A stretch of DNA of 64,000 bases. Source: Oscillospiraceae bacterium. Lineage in GTDB: Bacteria; Bacillota; Clostridia; Oscillospirales; Ruminococcaceae. The notes under the pieces are model-generated. The model made no database searches. It was not told where the DNA came from and saw only the letters and a program-made list of their open reading frames with translations. Location of the stretch: NCBI GenBank assembly GCA_022835495.1, contig BQOK01000001.1, positions 2,604,001 to 2,668,000 on the forward strand, written 5' to 3'. Positions 16,429 to 25,542 of this stretch are shown here, one piece after another. The translations under genes were made by a program, and so were the position numbers. Every line of letters starts with the position of its first letter. Positions within the stretch are counted from its first letter, which is position 1.

Positions 16429-19224
16429 TCACAGCTCCCGCAGCTCCATGTGGCTGCCGCAGGGGGTCTTGGTCACCACCACCTGCTTTTCAATGCGCCC
16501 GCGCAGCTGCGGCACGTGCGAGATAATGCCCACCAGCCGCTCGCCGGCCGCCAGGCCGTGCAGGGTGGCGATGGCCTTTTCCAGGCTGTCCTCGTCCAGG
16601 GTGCCGAAGCCCTCGTCCACAAACAGGGTGTCGGCCCGCACGCCCCCCGCAAACTGGCTGATCGCGTCCGAAAGGCCCAGCGCCAGTGCCAGCGCCGCCT
16701 GAAAGGTCTCGCCCCCGGAAAGGCTCTTCACGCTGCGCACCTTGCCGGTGTAGTTGTCCAGCACGTCCAGGTCCAGCGCGCTCTGGCCGCGCCCGTCGGC
16801 CCGGCCCCGGCACAAAAGCTCGTACTGGCCGCCGGTCATTCCCGCCAGCCGCCCGTTCGCCGCCTGCACCGCGCTCTCAAAATAGGCGGCCAGCACATAC
16901 TGCTCAAACTGCCGCTTTCCCAGGCCCCCGGTCAGGGTCCCCCCCGCCGTGCGGGCAAGCCGGTCGGCCAGCTCGGCCGCATGGCGGGCTTTCTCGCCCC
17001 GCTGCGCCTCGGCGCGGATGGCCTTTACCGCCTCCCGGTTCGCCTCCAGGCGCGCGGTGAGCTGCCTCCAGCGCCCCTGCACCGCCTCCCGCAGCGCTTT
17101 TTGCTCGGCCAGCTTCGCCTCCAGCGCCGCCGCGTTCTGCACGGCGGCGCCCAGGCGGCGCAGGTCCGCCGTGCGCTGGGCCAGCAGCCCCCGCGCGTTC
17201 TCAAGCTCGCGCTGGTAGTTCTGCCAAAGCTCCTCGCCCCGCTTTGCGCGCTGGTCCAGCTGCTGTTTTTGCTGCTCCAGCCTTGCCAGGGCGGCTCTGG
17301 CCTCGGCCTCGCCCGCAAAGGGCAGGGCCGCGCCGGCCTCCTCCTCCCGGCCGGCCGCCTGCGCCAGTTCCTCCCGCAGGCGGCTAAGCGCCGCGTTTTC
17401 CTCTTCCAGCCGCGCTGCCAGCTGCTGGGCCAGCTGCCGGCACCGGGGCAGTTCCTCTGCCGCCTGCTGCCCGGCTGCCGCCCGCTCCCGGGCCGCGTCG
17501 CTCGCCTGCTGTGCCTGGGCCGCCTGGGTCTGCAGCGCGGCGCCCGCCTCTTTCAGGGCCAGCGCCGCAGGGCGTGGTTCTGCGTGGCCGGCAGGCAGGC
17601 CGCAGCCCGCCAGGGCCGCGTTCGCGCGCCCCACAAAGCTCTCCTCTGCCGCCTGCTGGGCGGCCTGGGCCGCGCTGCTGGCCGCGGCGGCCTTTTCCCG
17701 GCAAGCGCGGGCCGCCTCCCATCCCGCTTTCAGCCGGTCCAGCTCCTTTTTGTCCGGGGCGCCCTTCACCGGCTGCGCGGGCTGGGGGTGCTGCGCGCTG
17801 CCGCACACCGGGCAGGGCGCTCCGTCCCGAAGCTCCGCCGCCAAAAGCCCGGCCTGGCTCTGCCAGAACCTGCGCTCAGCCCCGCCGTGGGCAGCCGCGG
17901 CCTCATCGCAGGCCTTCTGTGCCTGTAAAAAGCCCTCCTTGGCCGCACGGGCTTGTTCCTGCCGCTCCCGCAGTTCTCGGCCCAATGCGGCGGCGGCCTT
18001 GACCTGGGCCAGCGCCGCCGCCAGCCGTTCCGCCTCGCTCTGCGCCTTCTGCGCGGCCAGCGCCGCCGCCGCGCCCTCGCCCGCTTCCTGCTCCAGGCGC
18101 ACGGCACGGGCCTGTTCCTCGCCCTGCCGGCTTTTAAGCGCCTCTGCGCGGGCCCCGGCACCGCCAAGCCGCTCCTCCAGCGCTTTTTTTGCGGCGCGCT
18201 GCGCCTCCCTGCGGGCATAGGCGGGCAGGGCCTCCTTCAGGCCGCGGATCTGCCCGGCCAGGGCCTCGCTCTCCTGTGCCAGCCCGGCCAGGGCCGCATG
18301 GCGCTCTGCCTGCTGCTCCTGCTGTGCCTCCAGCGCCGCCACAGCCGCCGCCTGGCGCTGGGCCTGCTGCTGCATTTGGGCCGCCTGGCGGGCCTGTTCC
18401 AGCCGGGCCGCGCAGGCCTCCACTTCCCCGTCCAGCGCCGCGGCGTTCCGGCGCAGCTGCGCCTGCGCCGTTTCGTCGGCGGCGCACAGCTCCTCCATCC
18501 GCTCCAGGATCTCCCCGCAGCGGTAGACCGCCGCCTGGTCCTCCAGCAGTTCCGCCAGGCGCGCTTCCTCGCCCGCAGGCGCTTTTAAGCTCGCAAAATA
18601 CTGCCGCAGGGCGGCGTCGCTCTGCTCGGTGGCGCGCGCGCAGCTTGCCGCCGCGGCCCGCAGCTTTTCCTGCAATTCCCGGCAGGCGCCGGTCCCAAAA
18701 ATCTGGCGCAGCACCCCGCTGCGCCTTTCGCCCGGGGCGTTCAGCAGCTCGGTGAACTGCCCCTGTGCAATCATGGCGATCTGGCGGAACTGTTCGCCGT
18801 CCATGCCCAAAAGCGCCCGGATGGCCTCGTCCGCCTCCTGGATCTTTTCCAGCACCGGCCCCTCGGGCGGGGTAAAGGCCACCGCCGCCGGGTGCAGCGT
18901 ATCGCCCTCGCCCCGCTTTTTGGGGCGGCGGTACTGGGGGCTGCGCCGCACGGTGTATTGCCTGCCTCGGTGCTCAAAGCACAGCTCCACGCTGGTTTCC
19001 AGCGCGGGGTCCGCATAATCGCTGCGCACGGTATCCACCCCACGCACCCCGCCCGAGAGCTGGCCGAACAGCGCGTAGCTCACGGCGTCAAACAGGGTGG
19101 TCTTGCCCGCGCCGGTGTCGCCCGTCACCAAAAACAGCCCGCCCCGGCCCAGGGGGCGCAGGTCGATGTGCTCCTCCCCCGCATAGGGGCCGAACGCAGC
19201 CAGCTTTAATTCCAGCGGTCTCAT
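16429..19224 (-). CDS. sbcC: Exonuclease subunit SbcC
   Basis: 931 residues, SMC/Rad50-type ATPase that acts with SbcD to open and degrade hairpin and blocked DNA ends. Walker A is GDTGAGKTT (near 36), the Q-loop is IAMIAQGQF, two very long Ala/Glu-rich coiled coils flank a zinc hook CPVCGS near 472, the ABC signature SLSGGETFQ is near 833, and Walker B with the D-loop is LFVDEGFGTLDED near 860. The start overlaps the sbcD stop (ATGA). The coiled coils are unusually Ala/Gln-rich, in line with the GC-rich genome. Confidence 0.95.
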   Translation of the reverse strand: MRPLELKLAAFGPYAGEEHIDLRPLGRGGLFLVTGDTGAGKTTLFDAVSYALFGQLSGGVRGVDTVRSDYADPALETSVELCFEHRGRQYTVRRSPQYRRPKKRGEGDTLHPAAVAFTPPEGPVLEKIQEADEAIRALLGMDGEQFRQIAMIAQGQFTELLNAPGERRSGVLRQIFGTGACRELQEKLRAAAASCARATEQSDAALRQYFASLKAPAGEEARLAELLEDQAAVYRCGEILERMEELCAADETAQAQLRRNAAALDGEVEACAARLEQARQAAQMQQQAQRQAAAVAALEAQQEQQAERHAALAGLAQESEALAGQIRGLKEALPAYARREAQRAAKKALEERLGGAGARAEALKSRQGEEQARAVRLEQEAGEGAAAALAAQKAQSEAERLAAALAQVKAAAALGRELRERQEQARAAKEGFLQAQKACDEAAAAHGGAERRFWQSQAGLLAAELRDGAPCPVCGSAQHPQPAQPVKGAPDKKELDRLKAGWEAARACREKAAAASSAAQAAQQAAEESFVGRANAALAGCGLPAGHAEPRPAALALKEAGAALQTQAAQAQQASDAARERAAAGQQAAEELPRCRQLAQQLAARLEEENAALSRLREELAQAAGREEEAGAALPFAGEAEARAALARLEQQKQQLDQRAKRGEELWQNYQRELENARGLLAQRTADLRRLGAAVQNAAALEAKLAEQKALREAVQGRWRQLTARLEANREAVKAIRAEAQRGEKARHAAELADRLARTAGGTLTGGLGKRQFEQYVLAAYFESAVQAANGRLAGMTGGQYELLCRGRADGRGQSALDLDVLDNYTGKVRSVKSLSGGETFQAALALALGLSDAISQFAGGVRADTLFVDEGFGTLDEDSLEKAIATLHGLAAGERLVGIISHVPQLRGRIEKQVVVTKTPCGSHMELREL

Positions 19225-20354
19225 GCCTGTCCCTCCCGTTCCAGCGCCCGTTCCAGCATGGCCTGCTCCTCCTGCGAGAGGGGCCGGCCGTGCACCTGCT
19301 CATAAAATTCCGCAAACAGGTCGGCGGGGGTGCGGCACGCCAGGGTGGCCGGGTCCGGCCCCGGGGCCTGCCGGGCCGGGCGGTTTGCAAGGTCAAATTC
19401 CAGCCGGGCAAGGTTCGGGTAAACGCTGCGCAGCCGGGCCGCGGCGTCCAGCGGGGGCGTTTCGTCGGTCAGCACGGCGTAGATGTAATCGCCGCTGCGC
19501 TCAGCGCTCTGCAAAAGAGCCTCCAGCGGCCCCTTGAGCCGGCGCACCGGCCGCAGGGGCGAAAGGGGCAGCTCGTTCAGCCGCACCTCCCCCTTTGCCC
19601 CCAGCTCCACCACCGTGGCCGTTTTCGCCCGGCGGGATTCGGTGACCGAATAGGCCAGCGGCGCGCCGCAGTAGCGCACCGTGTCGCGCCCCACGGGCTG
19701 GGGGGTGTGGATGTGCCCCAGGGCCACATAGTCAAAGGGCTCAAACACGCCCATATCCACATTGTCCAGCGTGCCCAGGTTCACCGTTTCAGAGTCGCAG
19801 GTCTCGGGCCCCGCCCCGCCGCTGGTCACAAACTGGTGCGCCAGCAGCAGGTTGCGGCAGCCTCGGTCCGGCGCCGCCCGGCGCACCAACGCCTCCACCG
19901 CGCCGGTGTAGTCCCCGATCTGCTCCTCCGGCAGGGCGGCGCGCACCGCGCTGGGGCGCACAAAGGGCAGCGCCCACAAACACACCGGGCCGTGCCCATC
20001 CTCCAGCACAAAGCGCTCCAGCCGCCCGCCAAAGGCCGACGCCAGATGCACCCCGCTGCTTTCCAGCAGCCGCCCGCCAAACGCCAGCCGCTCGGCGGAA
20101 TCGTGGTTGCCGCTGATCAGGTAGACCGGGGTGTGCCGCTCGCACAGGGCCGTCAAAAACCGGTCCAGCAGCGCCACCGCCCCCAGGCTGGGCACGCCCT
20201 TGTCATACACATCTCCCGCCACCAGCACCGCGTCCACGCCCTCGCTCGCGGCGATGTCCAAAAGCTGGTCCAGGATATACTTCTGATCCTCCAGCAGATC
20301 CAGCTCACACAGCCGCCTGCCCAGATGCAGGTCGGAACAATGCAGAAAGCGCAC
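19221..20354 (-). CDS. sbcD: Exonuclease subunit SbcD
   Basis: 377 residues, Mre11-type metallophosphoesterase. Metal-binding motifs are HCSDLHLGR, LVAGDVYDKG, ISGNHDSAERL and ALGHIHTPQ. It forms the nuclease of the SbcCD complex. GTG 20354 is chosen because GAAGGAGGG lies 6-8 bases upstream; the frame to 20387 lacks a site. It is translationally coupled to sbcC by a 4-bp overlap. Confidence 0.95.
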   Translation of the reverse strand: MRFLHCSDLHLGRRLCELDLLEDQKYILDQLLDIAASEGVDAVLVAGDVYDKGVPSLGAVALLDRFLTALCERHTPVYLISGNHDSAERLAFGGRLLESSGVHLASAFGGRLERFVLEDGHGPVCLWALPFVRPSAVRAALPEEQIGDYTGAVEALVRRAAPDRGCRNLLLAHQFVTSGGAGPETCDSETVNLGTLDNVDMGVFEPFDYVALGHIHTPQPVGRDTVRYCGAPLAYSVTESRRAKTATVVELGAKGEVRLNELPLSPLRPVRRLKGPLEALLQSAERSGDYIYAVLTDETPPLDAAARLRSVYPNLARLEFDLANRPARQAPGPDPATLACRTPADLFAEFYEQVHGRPLSQEEQAMLERALEREGQA

Positions 20355-20450
20355 GGCGCGTTCCCTCCTTCGGGTATTTACTGTCACTATTTTACCACAG
20401 GCCGCCCGCGCGCGGGGCAGGAAGTTTTTGCAAACGGCCCACCCGCGTGT

Positions 20451-21234
20451 TCACGCCCGCACCTCGTAGACCGGGTATTCCCGGTCAAACCGGTAGCCCA
20501 GGCTCTTTGCCAGGGCCGCGGAGGCTGGGTTCTGGGCGTCCCAGCTGGGGTAAAGCCCGCGTTTCAGGCATTCCAGCATCAGGGCGGCGCCGCAGGCGCG
20601 GGCGAGTCCCCTGCGCCGGTGGTCCGGGTGGGTGTCGATCTCGATCTCAATGCCGCCCCGGTACACCGTATAACTGGAGGCTCCCGCCACAAGGCGGCCC
20701 TCCTGCAGTACCGCCACGCCCAGGCCCCTGCGGCAGTAATCCCGCTCGTCCGCAAACTGGGCGCACAGGTCCTGGGCCCCCCAGCCCGAAGCCAGGGCCT
20801 GGCGGTATTCCTCTCTTCCCATGGGCCGCAGCCCGTACCCCGGCGGCAGGGCGGCCGCAAAGCGCGCCAACGCCGCCGGGTCAAACCCTTCGGCCGTTTT
20901 GTGGAAGGCATAGCGGGCGCACCGGCGCGCCTTTTGCCCCCACGCCGCCTCAATGGCCGCCGCCCAGCCCTCGTGTTGGGGCGCCAGTATGGAAAAATCC
21001 CCTGCGCCCGCAGGCCGCCAGGCCGCCAGCTCCGCGCAGGGCTCCCCCGCCAAAAAGCAAAAGTCCGCCCACCTGCAAAAGCGCAGCGCGGGGCGCACCG
21101 CCCGCCGGGGCAAACGCCTGCCCCATGCTGCCCTCCAGGCAGGACCAGATCATGGTCTCCTGCCAATGGGCAAACAAGGGCGCAAGAAGTTCCATATTCT
21201 TTATCTCAATGATTTTCATGTCCTTTATCCCCAT
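20451..21234 (-). pseudogene. GNAT acetyltransferase, frameshifted
   Basis: Two overlapping frames make up one GNAT-like protein. The N-terminal part (from ATG 21234 or 21219: MKIIEIKNMELLAPLFAHW) runs to ...ALLQVG, and the C-terminal part resumes as DFCFLAGEPC through the acetyl-CoA loop (HPDHRRRGLARACG) to the stop at 20451. Removing one G from the GCGGAC-type stretch around 21063-21068 would join them as LLQVGDFCFLAGEP. A true frameshift or a one-base sequence error are equally possible. The substrate is unknown. Confidence 0.7.
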
Positions 21235-21576
21235 CCGCTCCGCGCGGCTCCGGCTGCACCTGTCCCCGGCTTCCGGCTGGTTTTCAGCCCGGTCTTCCAG
21301 GCCGGTTGCCCCGCCTTTGTGCAGGCCGCGCCCACACCTTAGTGGTATTCTAACATACCTGCCGAAACTTTGCCACGGCTCCTTTGCGCGCACAGCTTTA
21401 AGTGGTGTTCTGCGCCCGCCTGTGCTACAATAAAACCACGGGCCGCCGCCCGGGAAAAGAGGCGAAGAATATGAAAAGGCTTTGGCGCGGCGCCATGAAG
21501 ACGTTCCCCACCGGGGGGCGGCAGGCCGAAACGTGCGCCCCGGCCTTCGCCGCCCTCCCCTGATCGGAGAGATCCC

Positions 21577-22083
21577 ATGGAATTAGAAACAAAACGCCTG
21601 ACCCTTATCCCCCTCACCGCCCGCCGGCTGGAACTGTGGCTCACCGACCTGCCCGCCCTGGAGCAGGAGCTGGGCCTTCGCTACGAGGGGGAGCCCCTCA
21701 CCGGGCCTCTGCGCTCCATTTTCGCAGGGCAGCTCGCTCCCTGCCGCGCCCACCCGGAGCAGCTTTTGTGGCACACCGTCTGGCTGCTGGCGCACCGGGG
21801 CAAGCGCCTGGTGGTGGGTGCGGCGGATTTCAAGGCCCCGCCGTGCGCGCAGGGCAGGGTGGAGCTGGGCTATGGTCTCGGCCCCGCCCATCGCGGGCAG
21901 GGCTACATGACCGAGGCCGTGGCCGCCATGACCCTTTGGGCCCTCAGCCAGCCCGGCGTCCGCGCCGTAACCGCCGAAACCGGGCGCGGCAACACCGCCT
22001 CGCAGCGCGTGCTCACCCGGTGCGGCTTTACTCTTTGCCGCCGGGGCAGTTCCCTCTGGTGGGAAAAGCGGGCGCAGCCGTAA
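21577..22083 (+). CDS. GNAT-family N-acetyltransferase (RimJ/RimL-like)
   Basis: 168 residues, start ATG 21577 after GGAGAG. N-terminal ETKRLTLIPLT is typical of the RimJ/RimL subgroup; the acetyl-CoA binding segment is LGPAHRGQGYMTEAV, followed by NTASQRVLTRCGF. It transfers an acetyl group to an amine on a protein or small molecule; the acceptor is not predictable. It converges with the large glycosyltransferase gene and shares a terminator with it. Confidence 0.85.
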   Translation: MELETKRLTLIPLTARRLELWLTDLPALEQELGLRYEGEPLTGPLRSIFAGQLAPCRAHPEQLLWHTVWLLAHRGKRLVVGAADFKAPPCAQGRVELGYGLGPAHRGQGYMTEAVAAMTLWALSQPGVRAVTAETGRGNTASQRVLTRCGFTLCRRGSSLWWEKRAQP

Positions 22084-22093
22084 GCTCCCAATC

Positions 22094-22155
22094 AAAAAAG
22101 CCGGGCCCGGCGCGCAGTTCCCCTTTGGGGGGCGGCGCGCCGGGCTCCGGCTTTT
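22094..22155. terminator. Bidirectional terminator between convergent genes
   Basis: AGCCGG (22099-22104) pairs with CCGGCT (22147-22152), and CCCGGCGCGC (22106-22115) with GCGCGCCGGG (22135-22144); A-run on the left and T-run on the right. Confidence 0.7.
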
Positions 22156-22158
22156 GGT

Positions 22159-25131
22159 TCAGTTGATGATATAAAAGCCCCAGCTGGGCAGCCACTTGAT
22201 GCTTGCGGCCCAGGTTTCGGGCACCGCTGCCCCGGTCGCGGCGGGCCAAAGCCACACAAACGCCGCCGCTGCCAGCACCAAAAGCGCCGCCGCCGTGCGG
22301 CGCGCTGCCCGGGGGCTGCGCCGGCGCCAGCGGTCCAGCACCAGGGCCAGCGCCGCCACTGTGAACCAGAGGCTGGGGAAATAGTGGTATAAAAAGGTGC
22401 AGCGCGCCACCAGCACCCAGGGCAGCAGCTGGGTGAAAAAGAGGACTGTCACGGCGCCGCCCGCGCCGCTGCCCCGGCCCGAGAGCTGCTTCCACAGCAC
22501 CGCCCCCAGCGCGGCAATGCCCGCCCACCATACCACCGGGTTTCCAAGGCCGGCAATGCTGGCATACATGCCCTCCGGCAGGCCGCTGCCCATATAATAC
22601 CACACCGGCCGCAGATCAAAGGGCCAGGTATACCAGCGCGATTCAAAGGGGTGGGTGGCCACCAGCTGGCTGTGATAGTTGTACATGGATACCTGGCACC
22701 GCCACCACTCTGCCAGGCTGAAGCCGCCCTCGCGCCACCAATAGGGGAAATAGCTGCCGATATACACCGCCAGCGGCACCAGCACAAAGAACACCGCGCC
22801 CCCCACAAGGGCCGCCGCAAGCTCCTTTGCAAATCCCGGCTGCCGCTGCCGCCAGCGCTGCCACAGCACCGCAAAATACAGCACCGCCAGCCCCGCGCCG
22901 GCGTAGATGCCGGTCCACTTGCTGGCCGCGCCCAGGCCGAACGCCAGGCCGCACAGCGCCATGGGCAAAATGCTTTTCAGCACGCCCTTGTGCAGCACGC
23001 TCTGGCAGTACCACACCATAAAATAGGCCGACAGCAGGATAAAAAAGGTCCCGTACACATCGATCGTGGCAATGCGGCTCTGCGCCAGGCGCATCAGGTC
23101 CAGCGCCGCCAGCAGCGCCGCAAAACCGGCGGCTTTTGGGCTGCGGCTGAGCCTGCGCACCAAAAGGTACAGCACCGGCACCATCGCAATGCCGAACAAA
23201 ACGCCGCTCACCCGCCAGCCAAACCCGGTCATGCCGAAGGCCGCTATCCCCAGCATGATAAACACCTTGCCCAGGGGCGGGTGGGTTGTTTCATAAACGC
23301 TCATGCCGTGCAGGTGCTCATAGGCAGTGCGGCCGTGATAAATCTCGTCAAAATACATGCTGTTGCGGTAGCTGATGGAAGCTGGGGTCAGCGCTTGTTC
23401 GTCAAACAGCGCGCCGCCGCCCTCCACCGCGGCCGCGCTCTGCGCCGCCGTGCGGAACGAGAGCTCCATCACCTGGGCGTTCTCCACCCGAACCGTATAC
23501 CGCCCCGGCGCAAAGCCCTGCGCGCCCAGCTCCCTCCACTGGAAGGTGGAGCCGTACCCCAGCTCCAGCCAGCCCAGCTCCCGGCCCGTTTCATCCAGCA
23601 GGGTCAGGCCGCCGCCCCAGCTCACCCCCTGATAGACCCACAGCTTCTCGGCGGGCTCGGTCAAAACCACCGTGGTGTCCACCGTGGCGCCCGCGGCGTC
23701 CAGCGGGTTCTGGGGGGCTTTTGCATCGCCCAGGTCCCACAGGGAAAAAAGTGCCGCCAGCAGGGTCACAGCGCCCAAAAACAGGCCCTCGGCCCGCCTC
23801 CAGCGCGGCTGCGCGTGGGGGATGGCGGGCGCCCCCGGCTCGGGCAGCGTATAGGCCCGCACCTCTTTGCCGGCGGTAATGGCCGCTGCGGCCCAGGCAA
23901 GCACCGCAAACCCCGCCAGGGTGATCAGACTCACAAGCCGGGTCATCAGCACGGCGCCCGCGCTGGTCAGGAACTGGTCGTCGGTGCCCGCGCTGGTCAG
24001 CACCATGGCAAGGTTCAGCAGCGAACCGGCCGACAGCAGGCAGAACGCGCCCAAAAGCCGCCGGTCGCCCCAGCGGGCCGTGGCCGCCAGCACCAGCAAA
24101 ATCGCGGGGATCAGGTACCGCTCGTGCATGCGGTGGGCCAGGCAGAACACCGCCGCCCCATAAAAAGCCGCCAGCAGCAGCGGGCAGAACCGGCCGTTTT
24201 TCGCCCCGCGCCAGGCCAGCCAGAGCAGCGCCAGCGTGGCGGCCGCAATGCCGATCGTCCCCAGGGCCTGCCAGCTCACAAGGCCCAGCCACCGGCTCTC
24301 CTGCGGCTGCCAGTTGCCGCCCAGCAGGGTGAGCAGGTTGAACCCGTTCAGGCTGGCGTAGGGGTAGCTGTTCACCGTTCCGGTGTATTTTTCCAGCAGC
24401 CAGCCAGCCGGCTGCTGTGTGCCCTGGAAGGGCAGGCTGCACAGCCACACCACCGCCACGGAAATCCCGGCTCCCAGCGCCGTGCACCCCAAAACGCGCA
24501 GCGTCCCCCGCGCCTGCCGCCCGGTCAGCAGCGGCGCCAAAAAGCACACCGCCAGCACCGGGCCGAGCAGCAGCGCCTGGGGCTTGATCGCCAACGCCAG
24601 CCCGTAAACGGCGGCCGCGGGCAGATACTTTTTTTCGTGCAGCAGCCAGAACGCCCCCACCAGCGCCAGGGCAAACACCCCGTCCACCTGCTTCCACACG
24701 CCGGTATCGTACAAAAGGGGCGGGCAAAAGGCGGCAAAGGCCGCCAGCCGCAGCGCCCGCGGCCCGCCCAAAAATCGCCGGGCAATCCGCCACACCAGCG
24801 CAGCCAGCCCCAGATCGCACAAAATGGGCACGGCCCCCAGTACCAGGGCAAGGCCCTTGCTCTGGTAAGCGAGCCCCAGCACCCTCGCCGCCTTGCCCGC
24901 AGCCCACAGCACCAGCATATAGGCGGGCGGATAATCGGCAAAATAGTCCGGCGCGTAAAACTGCCCCGGCCCCACATCCGCCAGGCGGAACGCCCAGGCC
25001 GAAAAGCAGGAAACATCCGTCGCATAGCCCTCGGTGACCAGCAGCAGCGCCAGCCGCACCGCAAGCGCGGCGGCAAGGATCACCGCAAGGCCCTGCCAGC
25101 CCCCTTTTTTTCCTGTCTGCAAATTGGGCAT
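22159..25131 (-). CDS. Giant GT-C fusion: two membrane glycosyltransferase modules, C-terminal PMT-like
   Basis: 990 residues, start ATG 25131 after GGGGAGGGG. The N-terminal half (about 1-440) is a GT-C membrane module with an early acidic loop (YATDVSCFSAWAF, DYPPAYMLVLW) like mannosyltransferases. A ~150-residue soluble, beta-rich linker follows. The C-terminal half (about 590-990) looks like a protein-O-mannosyltransferase family enzyme: FDEIYHGRTAYEH, THPPLGK, a conserved Arg region (AQSRIATIDVYGTFF) and KWTGIYAG. These enzymes use lipid-linked sugar donors outside the membrane. Two catalytic modules in one chain imply sequential or coupled glycosylation; donor and acceptor are unknown. 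Confidence 0.8.
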   Translation of the reverse strand: MPNLQTGKKGGWQGLAVILAAALAVRLALLLVTEGYATDVSCFSAWAFRLADVGPGQFYAPDYFADYPPAYMLVLWAAGKAARVLGLAYQSKGLALVLGAVPILCDLGLAALVWRIARRFLGGPRALRLAAFAAFCPPLLYDTGVWKQVDGVFALALVGAFWLLHEKKYLPAAAVYGLALAIKPQALLLGPVLAVCFLAPLLTGRQARGTLRVLGCTALGAGISVAVVWLCSLPFQGTQQPAGWLLEKYTGTVNSYPYASLNGFNLLTLLGGNWQPQESRWLGLVSWQALGTIGIAAATLALLWLAWRGAKNGRFCPLLLAAFYGAAVFCLAHRMHERYLIPAILLVLAATARWGDRRLLGAFCLLSAGSLLNLAMVLTSAGTDDQFLTSAGAVLMTRLVSLITLAGFAVLAWAAAAITAGKEVRAYTLPEPGAPAIPHAQPRWRRAEGLFLGAVTLLAALFSLWDLGDAKAPQNPLDAAGATVDTTVVLTEPAEKLWVYQGVSWGGGLTLLDETGRELGWLELGYGSTFQWRELGAQGFAPGRYTVRVENAQVMELSFRTAAQSAAAVEGGGALFDEQALTPASISYRNSMYFDEIYHGRTAYEHLHGMSVYETTHPPLGKVFIMLGIAAFGMTGFGWRVSGVLFGIAMVPVLYLLVRRLSRSPKAAGFAALLAALDLMRLAQSRIATIDVYGTFFILLSAYFMVWYCQSVLHKGVLKSILPMALCGLAFGLGAASKWTGIYAGAGLAVLYFAVLWQRWRQRQPGFAKELAAALVGGAVFFVLVPLAVYIGSYFPYWWREGGFSLAEWWRCQVSMYNYHSQLVATHPFESRWYTWPFDLRPVWYYMGSGLPEGMYASIAGLGNPVVWWAGIAALGAVLWKQLSGRGSGAGGAVTVLFFTQLLPWVLVARCTFLYHYFPSLWFTVAALALVLDRWRRRSPRAARRTAAALLVLAAAAFVWLWPAATGAAVPETWAASIKWLPSWGFYIIN

Positions 25132-25170
25132 GGGCAGCCCCTCCCCTCGGTTTCTTTTTCACAATAAAAA

Positions 25171-25199
25171 GGCCGCGCAGGCGTTTCCCCCTCGCGGCC
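25171..25199 (-). terminator. Terminator of the cysS unit
   Basis: On the minus strand GGCCGCG...CGCGGCC followed by TTTTTATT. It lies after the 89-residue frame and before the glycosyltransferase gene. Confidence 0.6.
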
Positions 25200-25231
25200 C
25201 TGTGGCATCACTGCCCGCCCTGCGGCGCAGC

Positions 25232-25501
25232 TCAAAGCTCCCGCGGCCCGTCTTTTCCCGCTGGCTCTGCCCGCACGCAGCACAGCGCAAGATATGCCGC
25301 CAGCAGCACTGCGGCGATCACAACCATCTGCAAGCCGGGCTTCTGGAAGATCGCATAAATATCTTTGGACAGATTCCTGGAAAAAAGCGCGGCCGCCCGC
25401 GTCCCCGCGCGGGGCAAAAGCAGCCCTGCAAGTCCAGGCGGCCCGCTCACTTCGCCCATCCAGGAAGCGCCCTGTATCAGGTTCAGCGGGTAAAGCAGCA
25501 T
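25232..25501 (-). CDS. Hypothetical short membrane protein
   Basis: 89 residues with one clear membrane helix near the C-terminus (LQMVVIAAVLLAAYLALCC) preceded by NLSKDIYAIFQKPG. It starts 41 bp downstream of cysS on the same strand without a clear ribosome site, and a terminator follows. The N-terminal third is low-complexity, so it may be the surviving 3' end of a larger membrane protein. Weakly supported. Confidence 0.35.
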   Translation of the reverse strand: MLLYPLNLIQGASWMGEVSGPPGLAGLLLPRAGTRAAALFSRNLSKDIYAIFQKPGLQMVVIAAVLLAAYLALCCVRAEPAGKDGPREL

Positions 25502-25542
25502 GACCAGCCCAGCCCGGCAGAGCGCGGCTCAAACCAAACGAA

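Noticed and set aside
21471-21563. 30-codon frame (MKRLWRGAMKTF...) upstream of the GNAT gene
   Set aside because: Could be a leader peptide, but composition is biased and no regulatory hairpin or family pattern supports it.
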